Source of the DNA: Pisolithus tinctorius
Lineage: Eukaryota; Basidiomycota; Agaricomycetes; Boletales; Pisolithaceae
Reading direction: 5' to 3'
DNA: 64,000 bases
Assembly (NCBI GenBank): GCA_024663395.1
Contig: JANFAH010000001.1
Location: 3,286,001 to 3,350,000 of the forward strand
Position 1 is the first letter of the stretch. Each line of letters opens with the position of its first letter. The position numbers were made by a program, and so were the translations under genes. The notes under the pieces were generated by a model. It saw only the letters and a program-made list of their open reading frames with translations. It was not told the DNA's origin and searched no databases. Positions 28,370 to 39,400 of the stretch are shown here, one piece after another.

Positions 28370-29039
28370 ATGGCACAAGCACTAGGCAGTCCTGATGAAC
28401 CAGGACGTCAAATGTCGCTCCCAGGGGAGAGTGGAGAAGGTGTTTCACCCGCAATTCAAGCTCTTGAAACCTACAAGAAGAAGGATCCTTCAAAAGGTAC
28501 TGTTGTTCTGTGTCCCCGCCGCTGGTTCATTTATGAAACGAATGTTCATTTGAATTTGGATGTCTGGGTTGAACAGTTGTCGTACGCTTCAAGGCTGTTG
28601 GGAACGCGCCGATTATGAAACAAAACTTTTACAAGATTACCGCGGCGAACCGCTTCCAGGCTGTCATACAGTTTTTGAGGAAGGAGTTGGGCTGGAAGGC
28701 TGGAGATCCCCTAGTACGTGTGCGATCGCGAATGCTCGAAATGCACAAGCAGTGACCATTTCGTGCCTCTGACATGGCACGACTGCGTGATTTGCAGTTT
28801 ACATACATCAATCTCGCGTTCTCCCCAGCTCCCGATGATACAGTGTCCAACTTGTATAAGGTCTGTTCCAAGTCTTATCAGTTTATCCTCTTGGCTTACT
28901 CTAGGCTCGTAGTCGTTCGCGACGGACGGACATCTTATCGTGAACTACAGGTATGCCCCCCCTCTCCATGCTTTCCCAATAGTGCGGGATCTAATACACG
29001 ACTCCACGCTTGTATAGCACCACAGCTGCATGGGGGTAA
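28370..29039 (+). CDS. atg12: Ubiquitin-like autophagy protein Atg12
   Basis: Five exons (28370-28496, 28577-28713, 28798-28860, 28913-28950, 29018-29039) sum to 387 nt, giving 128 residues. After a disordered N-terminus ([14 protein letters not shown]...) comes the ubiquitin-like fold: [52 protein letters not shown] and [13 protein letters not shown]. It ends AWG, and the terminal Gly is what Atg7 and Atg10 activate for covalent attachment to a Lys of Atg5. The Atg12-Atg5 conjugate with Atg16 drives Atg8 lipidation in autophagosome formation. The frame is open upstream to 28319, so a start slightly further 5' is possible. The stop is only 140 bp from a foldback element, so its 3' UTR may enter or abut the element. 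Confidence 0.95.
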
Positions 29040-29257
29040 ATGCTGTTGCATTTACGTTTGTTCACCATCCATCTCCACACCCCACCGCTCACACCTCGTG
29101 CACGCATACATCGTCATGATATCCAGTTCATCTTTTTGTGTCACAGCCACTTCCAACTACGGCAAGCCTTCTTCACTTGTTATTGCTGTTTCGGGAAAAG
29201 TTTGCCGTGAGAGAAAAATGTAAAAATTGCCGCTGCGTCCTTGCCTGACAGCACCAA

Positions 29258-29706
29258 CCTCAGAATCGAAATATCTCGTGAACCAGAGCAGCTAGTGCCT
29301 TGATTTCTTCAGATTCGGACTCCCCGGAATTGACTGCAGGGCACCATAGTAAAAAATTCCAACTTCTACTGCTCCATTCCTGTGCTCAAAAATCACCCCT
29401 CCTGGACCTCAGAATTGAAATATCTCGTGAACCAGAGCAGGTAGTGTCTTAATTCCTTCAGATTTGGACTCCCCAGACTTGACCGCAGGGCACCATATCA
29501 AATATTTCTAGTTTTCTCCATTCCGTTCCTGTGCTCAAGAATCATGCCCTCCTCGACCTCAGAATTGAAATACCTTGTGAACCAGAGATGTTATTGTCTT
29601 AATTCCTTCAGATGTGGACTCCCCAGAGTTGACTGCAGGGCATCATAGCAAAATTTCCCACATTTGCTGTCCCATTCCTGTGCTCACAAATCACCCCCTT
29701 TGACTA
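29258..29706 (+). repeat. Three tandem units of about 150 bp in the left arm
   Basis: Units start with CCTCAGAAT(C/T)GAAATA at 29258, 29407 and 29557, a spacing of 149 and 150 bp. Each unit carries GTGAACCAGAG, CTTCAGAT, GGACTCCCC, GCAGGGCA and TTCCTGTGCTCA blocks in order. The third unit is the most diverged. Confidence 0.85.
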
Positions 29707-30180
29707 GGAATGTAGTTTGCAGTAGATGATCAAGGTAGTTGATGGAATGTGCTACTAGTACATCACCACCATCACAGAGTTTTTTGACTCAAGATACTAT
29801 AGTCTACAGATAAATCCACAGGTAGAATGAGCATCCATGATGCCCTGATATCAGCTGATCCACATCCTAAATGAAATGCACATTCTTGAGACGGCCAAAG
29901 CTATGCAGCAAGTAAATCCACTCCCTCATAGTTACATCATAGCCAAGCAACACTCGAGTGTGTGTGCACCACAAGGTAGGTGACAGAATTTGTTGGGAAG
30001 CTGTTGGGAAGTGACTTGCCTGCATCAGAACATGCAAATACAAATTACAGTGAAGAATACCATAATTATCTTTACCAGACCACTTCTCTGCCCTCCAGCA
30101 CCATATATCATCCTCACTTGTCTGAAATTCAACTCAAGAAACATGTTCTGTCACAAGCAAATGTGATTGCACTGTCTGGA

Positions 30181-30623
30181 AGGGGGGGGATTTTTGAGCA
30201 CAGGAATGGGACAGCAAATGTGGGAAATTTTGCTATGATGCCCTGCAGTCAACTCTGGGGAGTCCACATCTGAAGGAATTAAGACAATAACATCTCTGGT
30301 TCACAAGGTATTTCAATTCTGAGGTCGAGGAGGGCATGATTCTTGAGCACAGGAACGGAATGGAGAAAACTAGAAATATTTGATATGGTGCCCTGCGGTC
30401 AAGTCTGGGGAGTCCAAATCTGAAGGAATTAAGACACTACCTGCTCTGGTTCACGAGATATTTCGATTCTGAGGTCCAGGAGGGGTGATTTTTGAGCACA
30501 GGAATGGAGCAGTAGAAGTTGGAATTTTTTACTATGGTGCCCTGCAGTCAATTCCGGGGAGTCCGAATCTGAAGAAATCAAGGCGCTAGCTGCTCTGGTT
30601 CACGAGATATTTCGATTCTGAGG
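30181..30623 (-). repeat. Three tandem units of about 150 bp in the right arm (mirror of left)
   Basis: On the minus strand the same units start at 30623, 30474 and 30324, again 149 and 150 bp apart. The two arms match unit by unit rather than only in consensus, so the whole arm was inverted as a block. Confidence 0.85.
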
Positions 30624-30895
30624 TTGGTGCCGTCGGGCAAGGACGCGGCGGCAATTTTTACATTTTTCTCTCACGGCAAACTTTTCCCGAAACAGCAATA
30701 ACTTAGCTACGTATGTCTGCCGTGTACGCATCTGTACCCTGCATGCGGTACATACATACACCAGCTATCCCGCATGTTCGTCATAACACGATAGATACGT
30801 CGGAAACAATCTTAAGAATATATCGGTCTATTGATTCTTGAAACGTTCGAAATACAGTCAAGCACCCAGTTAATCCCAAAGTTTATTTGATCACA

Positions 30896-33636
30896 TCATG
30901 CCGCTGCTCGAGTGTCAGCGGTGGCTTCTGGAGGTACATACTTCCCCGAGCCCTTGGCAAAAATGTCCTAATTATCACGTGCCGTCGTTCAGAAAGTTAC
31001 GATCTACGACAGAAACGGTGACAATACCTTGATGATCCCTCGCGATATCAAGGCCAGGGCGGCACGACTCTCCCACAGAGGGTAGAGCACCACAGCGAAT
31101 GCCGAGCAAAAAGCCCACACGATGCCAACGACAACCCATACCGTGAAACCAGTTACGGAATAAACCGTCGAGGCACCAAAGAGTGGAAGAGGAATGAGAA
31201 TCATGAAGATTAGAGTCTGTAAGTGGGACAATGGGTTGGCACTCAGAAGTCACCTCAGTCAGTGGTAAGGACGTACTAAGGCAACAGAGGACCAAGCAGC
31301 AAACTTGAACGCCTTATTCAAACCAACGGAGTCCAGTTCGTTGTCGAGTTTGGGTGCTTCGTTTACGACCGAGGAAATTGACGAGTCGGGTACCTTTTTC
31401 TCCGCGTATACCTCGCCCTCGCCCACTGCTGGTGCCTGATGGTGGGATGCTGGTGAATTGATCGCACGTGTCGCAGCAAAGTCGTAATCTTCAGGCCACT
31501 GAGCGTTGTGAATGTTAGCGCACGGTCACTAAGGTGACATAAAGAAGTTTCACTCACAATCAGAGAAACGATGGTGGCTATGATACCTCCGATGGCGATA
31601 GAGCCGAGGTTGCCTGCCAACATTTCATAATTTCCTGGCCAGCATAAGGTGAGTTAACATTCACACATACAGGCAGGCGTGCATGGATCTCACCTCCACT
31701 AGTCTACAGACAAAAGAGTAAGATATTCACGAAAGGAAGGAGAATTAGGCATTACTACTCACAGTAACGTTGATCAGATTGTTGTTCAATCCTGCAGTTG
31801 TTGCGAGCCACGCCACGACACCGACAATGAATCCGACTACAGCCCCAGAAAGGCATCCAACTTTGCTAGCCTTGCGCCAGGTGATGCAAAGAGCGATGGG
31901 CACTACAGCGGACCCAAGTATGACACCCATAAATGTCTGATGTAGTCCGGCAGTCAGTCAGCAGGTGGGTAACTACGTGGCATAGGAGAAATCCTACGTA
32001 AAGCCAACCCATAGAGATGCCGATGTAGTAGAAGATCACTCCAGCAATGCCCATCACCAGCGCGAATGCTGCAACCTGATGTCCAGCCCAAGTAAGCAAG
32101 TGGCCTCGGTGCGAAACATTATAACAAACCCCTATGTGACTCATTTGGAGGATCTGCTGCTCAGTCGCGTTCGGATTAATATACCTTAGGTATATATCGT
32201 AGGTCCAAATGGAGGAGACGGCAATCAACTCCGCGCTCGTTGCGCTTGTCACAGCCAAGAACAGCAAGATAAGCATTGCAGTCGCGCCACTCTTGCCTAG
32301 CAGTGTCGCAGCAGCGACGGGTGCTGGAAGCCCTGCCGAGATTTGTGCATCCGACAAGGTAGGAAGTAGGGGGACGAAGCCGCTAGAGGTGGGTTCTTGC
32401 GCAAGTGACGATGACGCGGGTACGGCGCTTAGAGCAACTGCAGATAGCCCGAGGGTAGTGGCCATCGTGAACGGGATGGCAAACCTGTCCAGTATATAAA
32501 ATCGGCTGCACAAGACGCATTACCGACAGAAACTTACCAAGCAAGACCTCCGATGAGGTACGCCTTGACCGTAGTGGCGGGCCTGCTGGCGATCGCACGT
32601 TGCCAGTATGCCTGATCTTGGAAGACAGTGGCAAAGTTTCCGATTAAATTTATGACGCCAAAGATAAGGCCATTCTTCGAACGCAGGGTCAAGTAAGATC
32701 CACCGGCGTTCCCAGCGACAGGAGCGACTGTCGAGACCTCAGAGAGGAGGAAGTGCATCTTGCTGATTGAACCAATGTACCCCGACGTCGCATAGACAGT
32801 GAATACAAAAGTGAGAATGATGGCAAAGAGGACCGTAGTGTGAGTGCTGCGACCCGAGAGTCAGACCTCTCTACTTAGTTATCTGTGAAGAAGACTTACT
32901 AGTCGCAAAGCAGCGTCGAACGCATGCCACCCACAACCACGTAAATCGCCACACCTAAGGGGATTAGGAAACACGCAGCAATGGTACTCATCCCACTGAG
33001 GTCTGTCACAGTAGCCGAACCTCCCAGAACCAGCATAGATGAAACGATTAGGTTTGTTGCAAGGCCAAAGAACATGAATATCAAGTGGGCCGCTGTTCCC
33101 CATCGTACTGCAACGATTTCAAGCCAGGTGTGAGCATATGGTGCATTCAGTTTGAGTTTGGCAGCGAGCTGTGCAAAAAGAAGGACCTGAACAGTGGCAC
33201 CTGCGGCATACCACCACGGCCCTGATATGCCGTACCTGTAAGCGACGGCACTAGACTGCAACTGAACTCCACGCATGAGAATTTCGTGAGACTAGCCTAT
33301 ATAGATGCACTTACCAGCGTGGCTGCCCAAGTCCACGCTGAAACAATTCCTGACGCGATGAGACCGGGCTTTACGCTTCGCGACGCGGAGGTAAACTCCT
33401 CGGAGTCCTTTGGAGAAACCCCAGTGTATCTGGCTTGAATGGCCGTTAAGCCGACCATGAAGGCACTAAAAAATAGGCCAATTCCTGCGTTTGGTCTAAT
33501 AAGTAGCGTAGGACTGCGAACGGCCTCAACTCTACCCACCGACCACTGCAAGAATTAATCAACCTTGTGGATCCAAGAAAATTCAGTGCTTACCGACACC
33601 ATAACCCGCACCCTGAGGAAGTACTTGATCCGACAT
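30896..33636 (-). CDS. dur3: Urea/H+ or Na+ symporter DUR3 (SSS family)
   Basis: The start MSDQVLPQGAGYGV is at 33636 and matches the DUR3 N-terminus. It is followed by IGLFFSAFMVGLTAIQARY, SVKPGLIASGIVSAWTWAAT, GPWWYAAGATVQVLLFAQLA, and the signature FATVFQDQAYWQRAIASRP spliced to the FAIPFTMATTLGLSAVAL segment. About 14-15 hydrophobic segments are visible through LWESRAALALISRGIIK, and the last exon ends ATADTRAAA at 30896. DUR3 imports urea at the plasma membrane and is usually nitrogen-regulated. There are many short introns, including a candidate 6-nt exon (33540-33545) that restores GYGVVVGIG. The 3' end is 194 bp from the foldback element. No DUR1,2 urea amidolyase is present in the window. 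Confidence 0.94.
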
Positions 33637-34330
33637 GGACACAAAAAGCGCACCGTGGGAGACAGCGAAGGGGAAAGAGCACCCGCGAAACCATCGCAAG
33701 TGAGCCTTCTATCTTTTATGTGCATTATGTGATGGGGTGCTTATCAGTGGGTTGCCTTGGTGAGAGTCGAATTTCAGAGATAAGGATTGTGAGCCTTCAG
33801 GTCAGGGAACCAGGTTGACGCGAACTAACCAGCTTTACCCTTTAGATGTCAGAAGTCCATCCGCGTCGTGATTGGAAATATCGATGATGCACGCAAGGGC
33901 ATGTCGAATCGAGAACCATTAGAAGTGAGCGTGCGTGCCACTACCGTCGGATGTGCTAGGTTCGTACTTCGTCAATACCAAGCTGTTGGATTGCACGAGA
34001 CCGCACAAAAGATTCGTGGAAGATACGGGAGACTTAAAAGGTACACGGTAGGAACTTTGCCACAGGGCTCGAAACCAGGTGGACGTCTGTCCAGACTGGA
34101 GATTTTCGACCGCCTCAGGCTGTTCGAGATAAGGATCTTAGGGGTGAGATTCAGCCCTGAAAGTTTCCTATCAGATTTACTGGTAAAAGGTACGTTGTGG
34201 TGACCGTATCACGAGTGTCATGTGTACCATTGACATCTGACAGCAAGCTCGACTACATAATATGCCGCACGGATCTCCGGTCGAGGGTCATTCCACCTCT
34301 GTTAATGGTGTTTCTTTCAAGGTGGAACAA
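33637..34330. other. Intergenic between DUR3 and tRNA-Leu
   Basis: This contains the DUR3 upstream region. Plus-strand frames (33567-33818 and 33868-34203) have no recognised motif and are treated as chance. Confidence 0.45.
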
Positions 34331-34417
34331 GGCAAGATGGCCGAGCGGTCTAAGGCGCTGGAATCAGGCAGCTGAATCCAGTCCGAAAGGGCGCGAGTTC
34401 GAATCTCGCTCTTGTCA
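34331..34417 (+). tRNA. trnL-CAG: tRNA-Leu (anticodon CAG) with a short intron
   Basis: The acceptor stem GGCAAGA pairs with TCTTGTC (one G-T). A D-arm of Leu type (GCCGAGCGGTCTAAGGC), an anticodon stem CTGGA/TCCAG, a variable arm, and a T-arm GCGAG-TTCGAAT-CTCGC follow. The apparent anticodon loop is 14 nt, so an intron of about 7 nt (CAGCTGA) after position 37 is inferred, leaving anticodon CAG. The intron contains CTG, able to pair with the anticodon as in many eukaryotic tRNA precursors. Discriminator A fits Leu. Box A and box B sequences are intact. Confidence 0.87.
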
Positions 34418-34420
34418 AAT

Positions 34421-34424
34421 CTTT
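34421..34424 (+). terminator. RNA polymerase III T-run terminator
   Basis: TTTT begins four bases after the tRNA gene, and a second T run (TATTTTT) follows about 10 bp later. This is the usual Pol III stop. Confidence 0.7.
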
Positions 34425-35050
34425 TCGACTATTTTTCCATTCACTTAACTGGGGCGACTGGGTGCGACCGCCACTACAAGGTCTCCCAGTGGCTTTGCAT
34501 TATATCGCCTGTCCTTGTAGCTTCGCCCCCTGCGGGTGGAGTTTCTCCTACAGCCTTGGTGGGATGGCGGTCAAAGGGGTTCGCTTCGCCCCTCCTGACT
34601 TGTTCCCGTCATCTCACTGGGTGGGCCGTTTCCCGTAGTTACCATTTCTTACTCTCCTGGCTTCTGTCTCTCGTCGTCTCACTAACTTAGCACAGTTTTT
34701 GGTCACCCACCCACACCTCCCATTTATCTTCGCGTTCTTATGTGTTGAGCTTTGTCGTGATCTTCTCTGTGCGATAGGCTGAGTACCTCTCGCCCTGCAA
34801 ATCAACAGGTTACGGTCGCCGCAGCCTTGCTTTCGCTATCTGAATTCCCTTTCGTACCTCAAAGTACCGTGGGTCGATTAGTGGAGTGAAGTCGTAGTTT
34901 AAACCGCTGCTTGTTCATCTTTCTTTCCTGGTCATTGAGGCGGATTGAATCGGCCCGCCTTCTGCCCATGACACCAGATGACCCACTAGGAGTTCCCACC
35001 GGCATCACCAGCCTGGGTATTGCGTAACAATACGACGTTACATGCGATTA
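34425..35050. other. Intergenic, no supported gene
   Basis: Pyrimidine-rich segments and short self-complementary stretches (for example around 34440-34600) are present, but I see no coding frame or known RNA. Confidence 0.4.
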
Positions 35051-35198
35051 CAGTCGACTCCCTCCTAACAGATACCTGGTATAACCCATACTCCCTCATA
35101 ACCCATACATTTTTCCATTTCCCAAATTCCCATACTCTCTCATACCCCATACCCTATGGCCTATCCCGAATGGGTATGGGTTATAAGGGAGTCGACTG
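35051..35198. mobile_element. TA-flanked MITE (Tc1/mariner-like), 148 bp
   Basis: The termini are inverted repeats CAGTCGACTCCCT...AGGGAGTCGACTG. A TA dinucleotide lies directly outside each end (35049-35050 and 35199-35200), as produced by Tc1/mariner-type insertion. The interior repeats CATACTCCCTCATAACCC-like words. No coding capacity. It sits about 300 bp upstream of the amidohydrolase start. Confidence 0.82.
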
Positions 35199-35493
35199 TA
35201 TACATTTAGTACGGCCCTGTGACATGGATCTCAGCTAGCCTCATTTCTGTAATGGCAGGTGCGATGAATCGGTTCATTCAAGACGTCACGATATCCCCCT
35301 TTCCTTTTTCTTCAGGGCTGTCTTCCGAAGAGTAAGATGTGAGGAAGGCGAGAATCTCGGTTATGGTACTACTCCGTGAGTTCCCCACAAATCGCTTCCA
35401 CCGTTATGGAGCTCCAATGTCAGGTGAGTTCTTTCGTACATTCTAGTGCAATGAGAATACTTTTGCTCTGCCGTTACTTTTACGCAGGCATCG

Positions 35494-38400
35494 ATGTGTC
35501 CCAATGTGTCGAGAGCGGTGCCTCTGATGTATAAAGACTACCCCTCACGTTCTCGCATCCCCATCCCCCAGCTACGCATGCATACCATAGAGAAAGGACT
35601 TCCAGTCTACAATGCTGAACAACGCAATCAATCTGCGCAACAGCGTCCTTCACTCAACATCAGGCCTCTGGTCTTTCCTCTGCTCGTATCTGTAGTTCTA
35701 GGTTTCTCTCTTTACCCCAGGTTTCCGCTCGCGGCCGATGGTGGCAACCACACGGCTCAGGTTCCTTTCATCTTGAGCGATATCGTTGCGCAGTGCAATG
35801 CTTTGGATGTGTCCCCAGGCCCGCCTCCCGACTTCGACAGTCGAAACGTGTCCGACAGATATGAATTAGGCACACCGATTGTTTTGATCCGCAACGCCAC
35901 CATCTGGACTGGTGGCAATGGCGGCAGTGAAATCGTAGCTGGCGATATTCTGTTAGACCGGGGTCTTATTCAGCAAATAGGCCCACAACTTGATGACCCC
36001 GAGGACGCTTTGTTTATTGATGCTCAGGTAGGCCTTTTCGTTCTTGTAAAGTGTGTTGCTGCTTACCCGAAAATTTACAGGGTGCCTGGGTGACGCCAGG
36101 GTATGTGGAACTCTAATGGGTCAACGACCCCGTATTTGACTCTATCCAGAATCGTCGATGTACATTCACACCATGGTGTTATGTCTTCTCCCCTTCTTTC
36201 TGGAGCAAATGACATAGATTCTCCTAATGGGATCACTCAGCCATGGTTGCGTTCTTTAGACGGCCTGAACACTCACGATGCCTACAACTTATCCATCGCA
36301 GGAGGGGTTACTACCTCTCTTATTCTGCCGGGTTCAAATAACGCTATTGGTAAGTGTTTTCGTGAGCTTCGTGACCAGAGTGAGAATAAATCACTGGGAC
36401 AGGGGGACAGGCATTCACAATAAAGATGCGAGCCACCAGCGAGAGATCCTCTACCTCGATGCTTGTTGCCCCTCCTTATGGACTGGATGGTTCCGACATT
36501 GACTACTCCATTCCACCGCTATGGCGACACATGAAGTGTGTACCATACATGTTACTTTTGCGTCAAGTACTGAGCTTTTGTTATATCACAGGCATGCTTG
36601 TGGTCAGCATTGTATCCGATCTTAAACGTTCGATTGTTAAATTTTCTTTCCCGGTTTTAGGACAGAATCCCTGTAAGTCATGTGCTGTCATTTATTGTTT
36701 ATGCGTGCTCATTCCTCTTTAGCGACGTCATATGGTGGTGTCAGGATGGACACTGTCTGGGCATACAGAAGTTTGTGCGTGTCACAAATAACCCACTTGT
36801 ATTAACACTTCACATCTTGGAAGGTACGACAAAGCACGTCAGATGAAGGAAAAGCAGGACGAATATTGTGCCAAAGTACTTAATGGCACAGCGATAGATG
36901 AACTTGGTCCGTTCCCAAATGATTTGCAGTATGAAGCGGCGGTCGACACGCTGCGTGGTAAAGTCAAGGTTGTGTCGCGCATATTCCTTCGGGGTAGATT
37001 AGAGCTGAGATTTAATGAACAGGTCCAGGCTCATTGTTACGAGGCTGTTGACTTCGACGCTTTCGTCCGGGTCAGGACTTCAATTTTTGACGTGTGCAGG
37101 GTGACTTGTCTGATGCAGACCCCTTGTTACAGTTGACGAACGAGTTCAAGTTCCCCGTCGCCGTTTTCCACCACGCATTCGAGGCTTACCTCGTACCAGA
37201 ACTTCTCAAGAAGGCCTACAGTTTGTTTCTTGCTGCAGCTTTCGTGTCGCCTTTAATGACTCTTAGCAGATCACACTCCTGCAATTGCGACGTTTGGTTC
37301 TTTTGCGAGGTTCAAGCGTGAGGGGTACAGACATTCAACATATGCGCCCCGCGTCCTACACGATGCAGGTTTTGACGTCATTATGAAGGCAAGTGTCGAG
37401 CTCTCTGCTAAACATTTCCCTCATTCAGTATTTCGATTCCGTCAGAGTGACACCCCAGCAGCGGTTGTGGCCCGTTGGCTTCTCCATGAGGCCCAGCAAG
37501 CTTACTACTATGGTCTTCCTGAAAACGCTGCGATCGCTTCAGTCACGACTGCGGCCGCCAAAGTGCTTGGTCTTGACTACAGGCTTGGCTATGTCAAAGA
37601 AGGTGAGGCCCTATGAACATCGATGAGTCAGGTATTGAATGGATTTTCCCAGGTTACGATGCAGGTAAGCTAAACAGTCTTCCCTACAACCGACACCTTA
37701 CATATCCCATTCCTTGAGATCTCGTGATTTGGGACAGTCACCCATTGGCTCTAGGGGCCACGCCCCTGCAAGTGTTCATCGATGGGATCCCTCAACTTAC
37801 GAACCCCGTCTCAGCCCTGAAAGAGTCATTTCAGCAGGCAGCCATCACACCAAACTTCGATGACGAGGCGCAAGCTGCAGTCAGTTATGAAGGCTTGCCC
37901 CCTCTTGATCCTAAGGAGGTTGTGACCACCGTGGTCTTCCGCAATGCATCTAGCATTTGGCAGAGGGATTCCAATGGTGCGCAACTTGTCTACGAGGCAC
38001 CCGGAACAGACTATGAAGGCGTGCTTGTATTTAATGGCACTATCGTTTGTGCCGGATCGGGGGATGACTGTCCTCCGAACAACTATCCGGGCTATTACAT
38101 TCAAGATCTCCAGCGTGGTTCGATCATGCCTGCATTGACTTCTGTAGGAACAGCTCTCGGTCTGCAAGAGATTCCGTTGTTGGAGATCACCACGTCAGAT
38201 GGACCTGTTAAAGACCCTTTGTGGGATTCAATGCCGAGTATACTGAGCGATGGAATTGTCGCTGCTTATGACGGTCTCATATTTGGTACCCGAGATGCTC
38301 TGTAAGATCCAACTTCTCTCAAGCATGCCTTGTACATACTGATCATTGCCTCAGGCTCGCATACCGCGCTGGTGTGACATCATCTGTCACTGCACCTATT

Positions 38401-39400
38401 ACTCCTGCTAGCGGCGACATCTTGAACGTCGGCTTCCTTGAGGGTATCAGCACGCACCTTTCCCTCGGTGCAAAACACAAGCTAGAAAAGGGTGCGGTCA
38501 TAAAACGGAATGCTGCCTTGCATGTTGGTATACTACACAGAAGCACGGGTGTAAGCGTCAGCACGCAGATAGCCACACTGCGCAACTTGCTCTTCAATCA
38601 CGACAGTTCGCTCAGAGGACAGATGTTCCAAGCGGTATACAATGTGATTATTTTGATCGATATTGTTCTTCCGACCTGGCGCTAAACCTGATGACTGACA
38701 GGGCACGCTCACATTAGCCGTGGACGCGAAGAACGCGGACATCATCGCTTCTTTGCTCGCCCTCAAGGCAGAAGTTGAAGCACAATCCAATGTGCCGATG
38801 AAAATGACAATTGTGGGTGGTGCAGAGGCACACCTACTTGCCCAAGAACTTGCCAGCGCCAACGTAGGAGTGATTATTGCCCCTGTCCGTTCGTTCCCTT
38901 TCTACTGGGAAGGCCGCCGTGCGTAAGTATTCGTTTATCTCTCCACAAACATTTCTGTACTATCAATTGACCTGACACACGATCCTCAGTCTTGCCGGCC
39001 CTCCGTTGACAAAAGATAACGTTTTGACGACACTGATCAAGAATAATGTTACGGTCGGCATTGCACACCAAGGTGTCAAAGAGGTCGTCACAGTGGCAGG
39101 CTGGGCTGCCCAGAACATGAGGTGGGATGCTGCTTGGGTGAGTAATCCCCCAAGGTTGATTAATTTGATGAAGATGTCTTATGAGTCGTTATCCACAAGG
39201 CATCCATTGACGCCCCGGACGTTATTGACACTGCAACAGCATTAAATATAGCCTCCGCTAATGTAGAGTCGCTGCTTGGAGTTGGTCGAGACGCCGACAC
39301 TGTGGACCTGGTAGCTACCACTGGAGGAGATTTGCTTAGCTTTGAAGGAAAGGTTGTTGCCGTCATCTCACAAGATCGTGGTGTGGTTGATATTTTTTGA
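35494..39400 (+). CDS. Membrane-anchored amidohydrolase (metal-dependent hydrolase)
   Basis: The first exon has a basic N-terminus, a single hydrophobic anchor (PLVFPLLVSVVLGFSLYP) and then an ectodomain-like part, suggesting a secreted-pathway or type II membrane enzyme. The amidohydrolase fold is shown by IVLIRNATIWTG, GLIQQIGP, the metal motif GIVDVHSHHGV, SIAGGVTTSLILPGSNNAIGG, QAHCYEAVD, FKFPVAVFHHAFEAYLVP, TFGSFARF and MKSDTPAAVVARWLLHEAQ. A second half (from about 37730) repeats amidohydrolase-like composite-domain features and ends SQDRGVVDIF at 39400. In fungal annotations this family is often called carbohydrate esterase 9-like or imidazolonepropionase-like; the substrate is unknown. 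The start was chosen as the first ATG in frame. Introns are about 50-70 bp. A MITE lies just upstream. Confidence 0.85.

Larger units (their letters stand above)
29179..30702. mobile_element. Foldback-type element with about 520-bp inverted arms
   Basis: The sequence from 29179 (GTTATTGCTGTTTCGGGAAA...) is repeated as its reverse complement ending at 30702. Arms of about 520 bp flank a central part of about 480 bp (29710-30180). Each arm has an outer tip of roughly 80 bp and then three tandem units of about 150 bp. No transposase is recognisable in the centre; the frame at 29980-30273 has no known motif and runs into the right arm. It is therefore probably non-autonomous. The target-site duplication is not clear: only TT flanks both ends. 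The arms differ at a few CpG sites (CG in one, TG or CA in the other). Confidence 0.85.

Noticed and set aside
29980..30273. 97-codon frame in the centre of the 29-kb foldback as a transposase
   Set aside because: Too short, no catalytic motif, and its end runs into the repeat arm.
24782..33636. P450, ATG12 and DUR3 as a functional cluster
   Set aside because: No pathway links them, orientations are mixed and a transposon separates them; proximity alone is not evidence.
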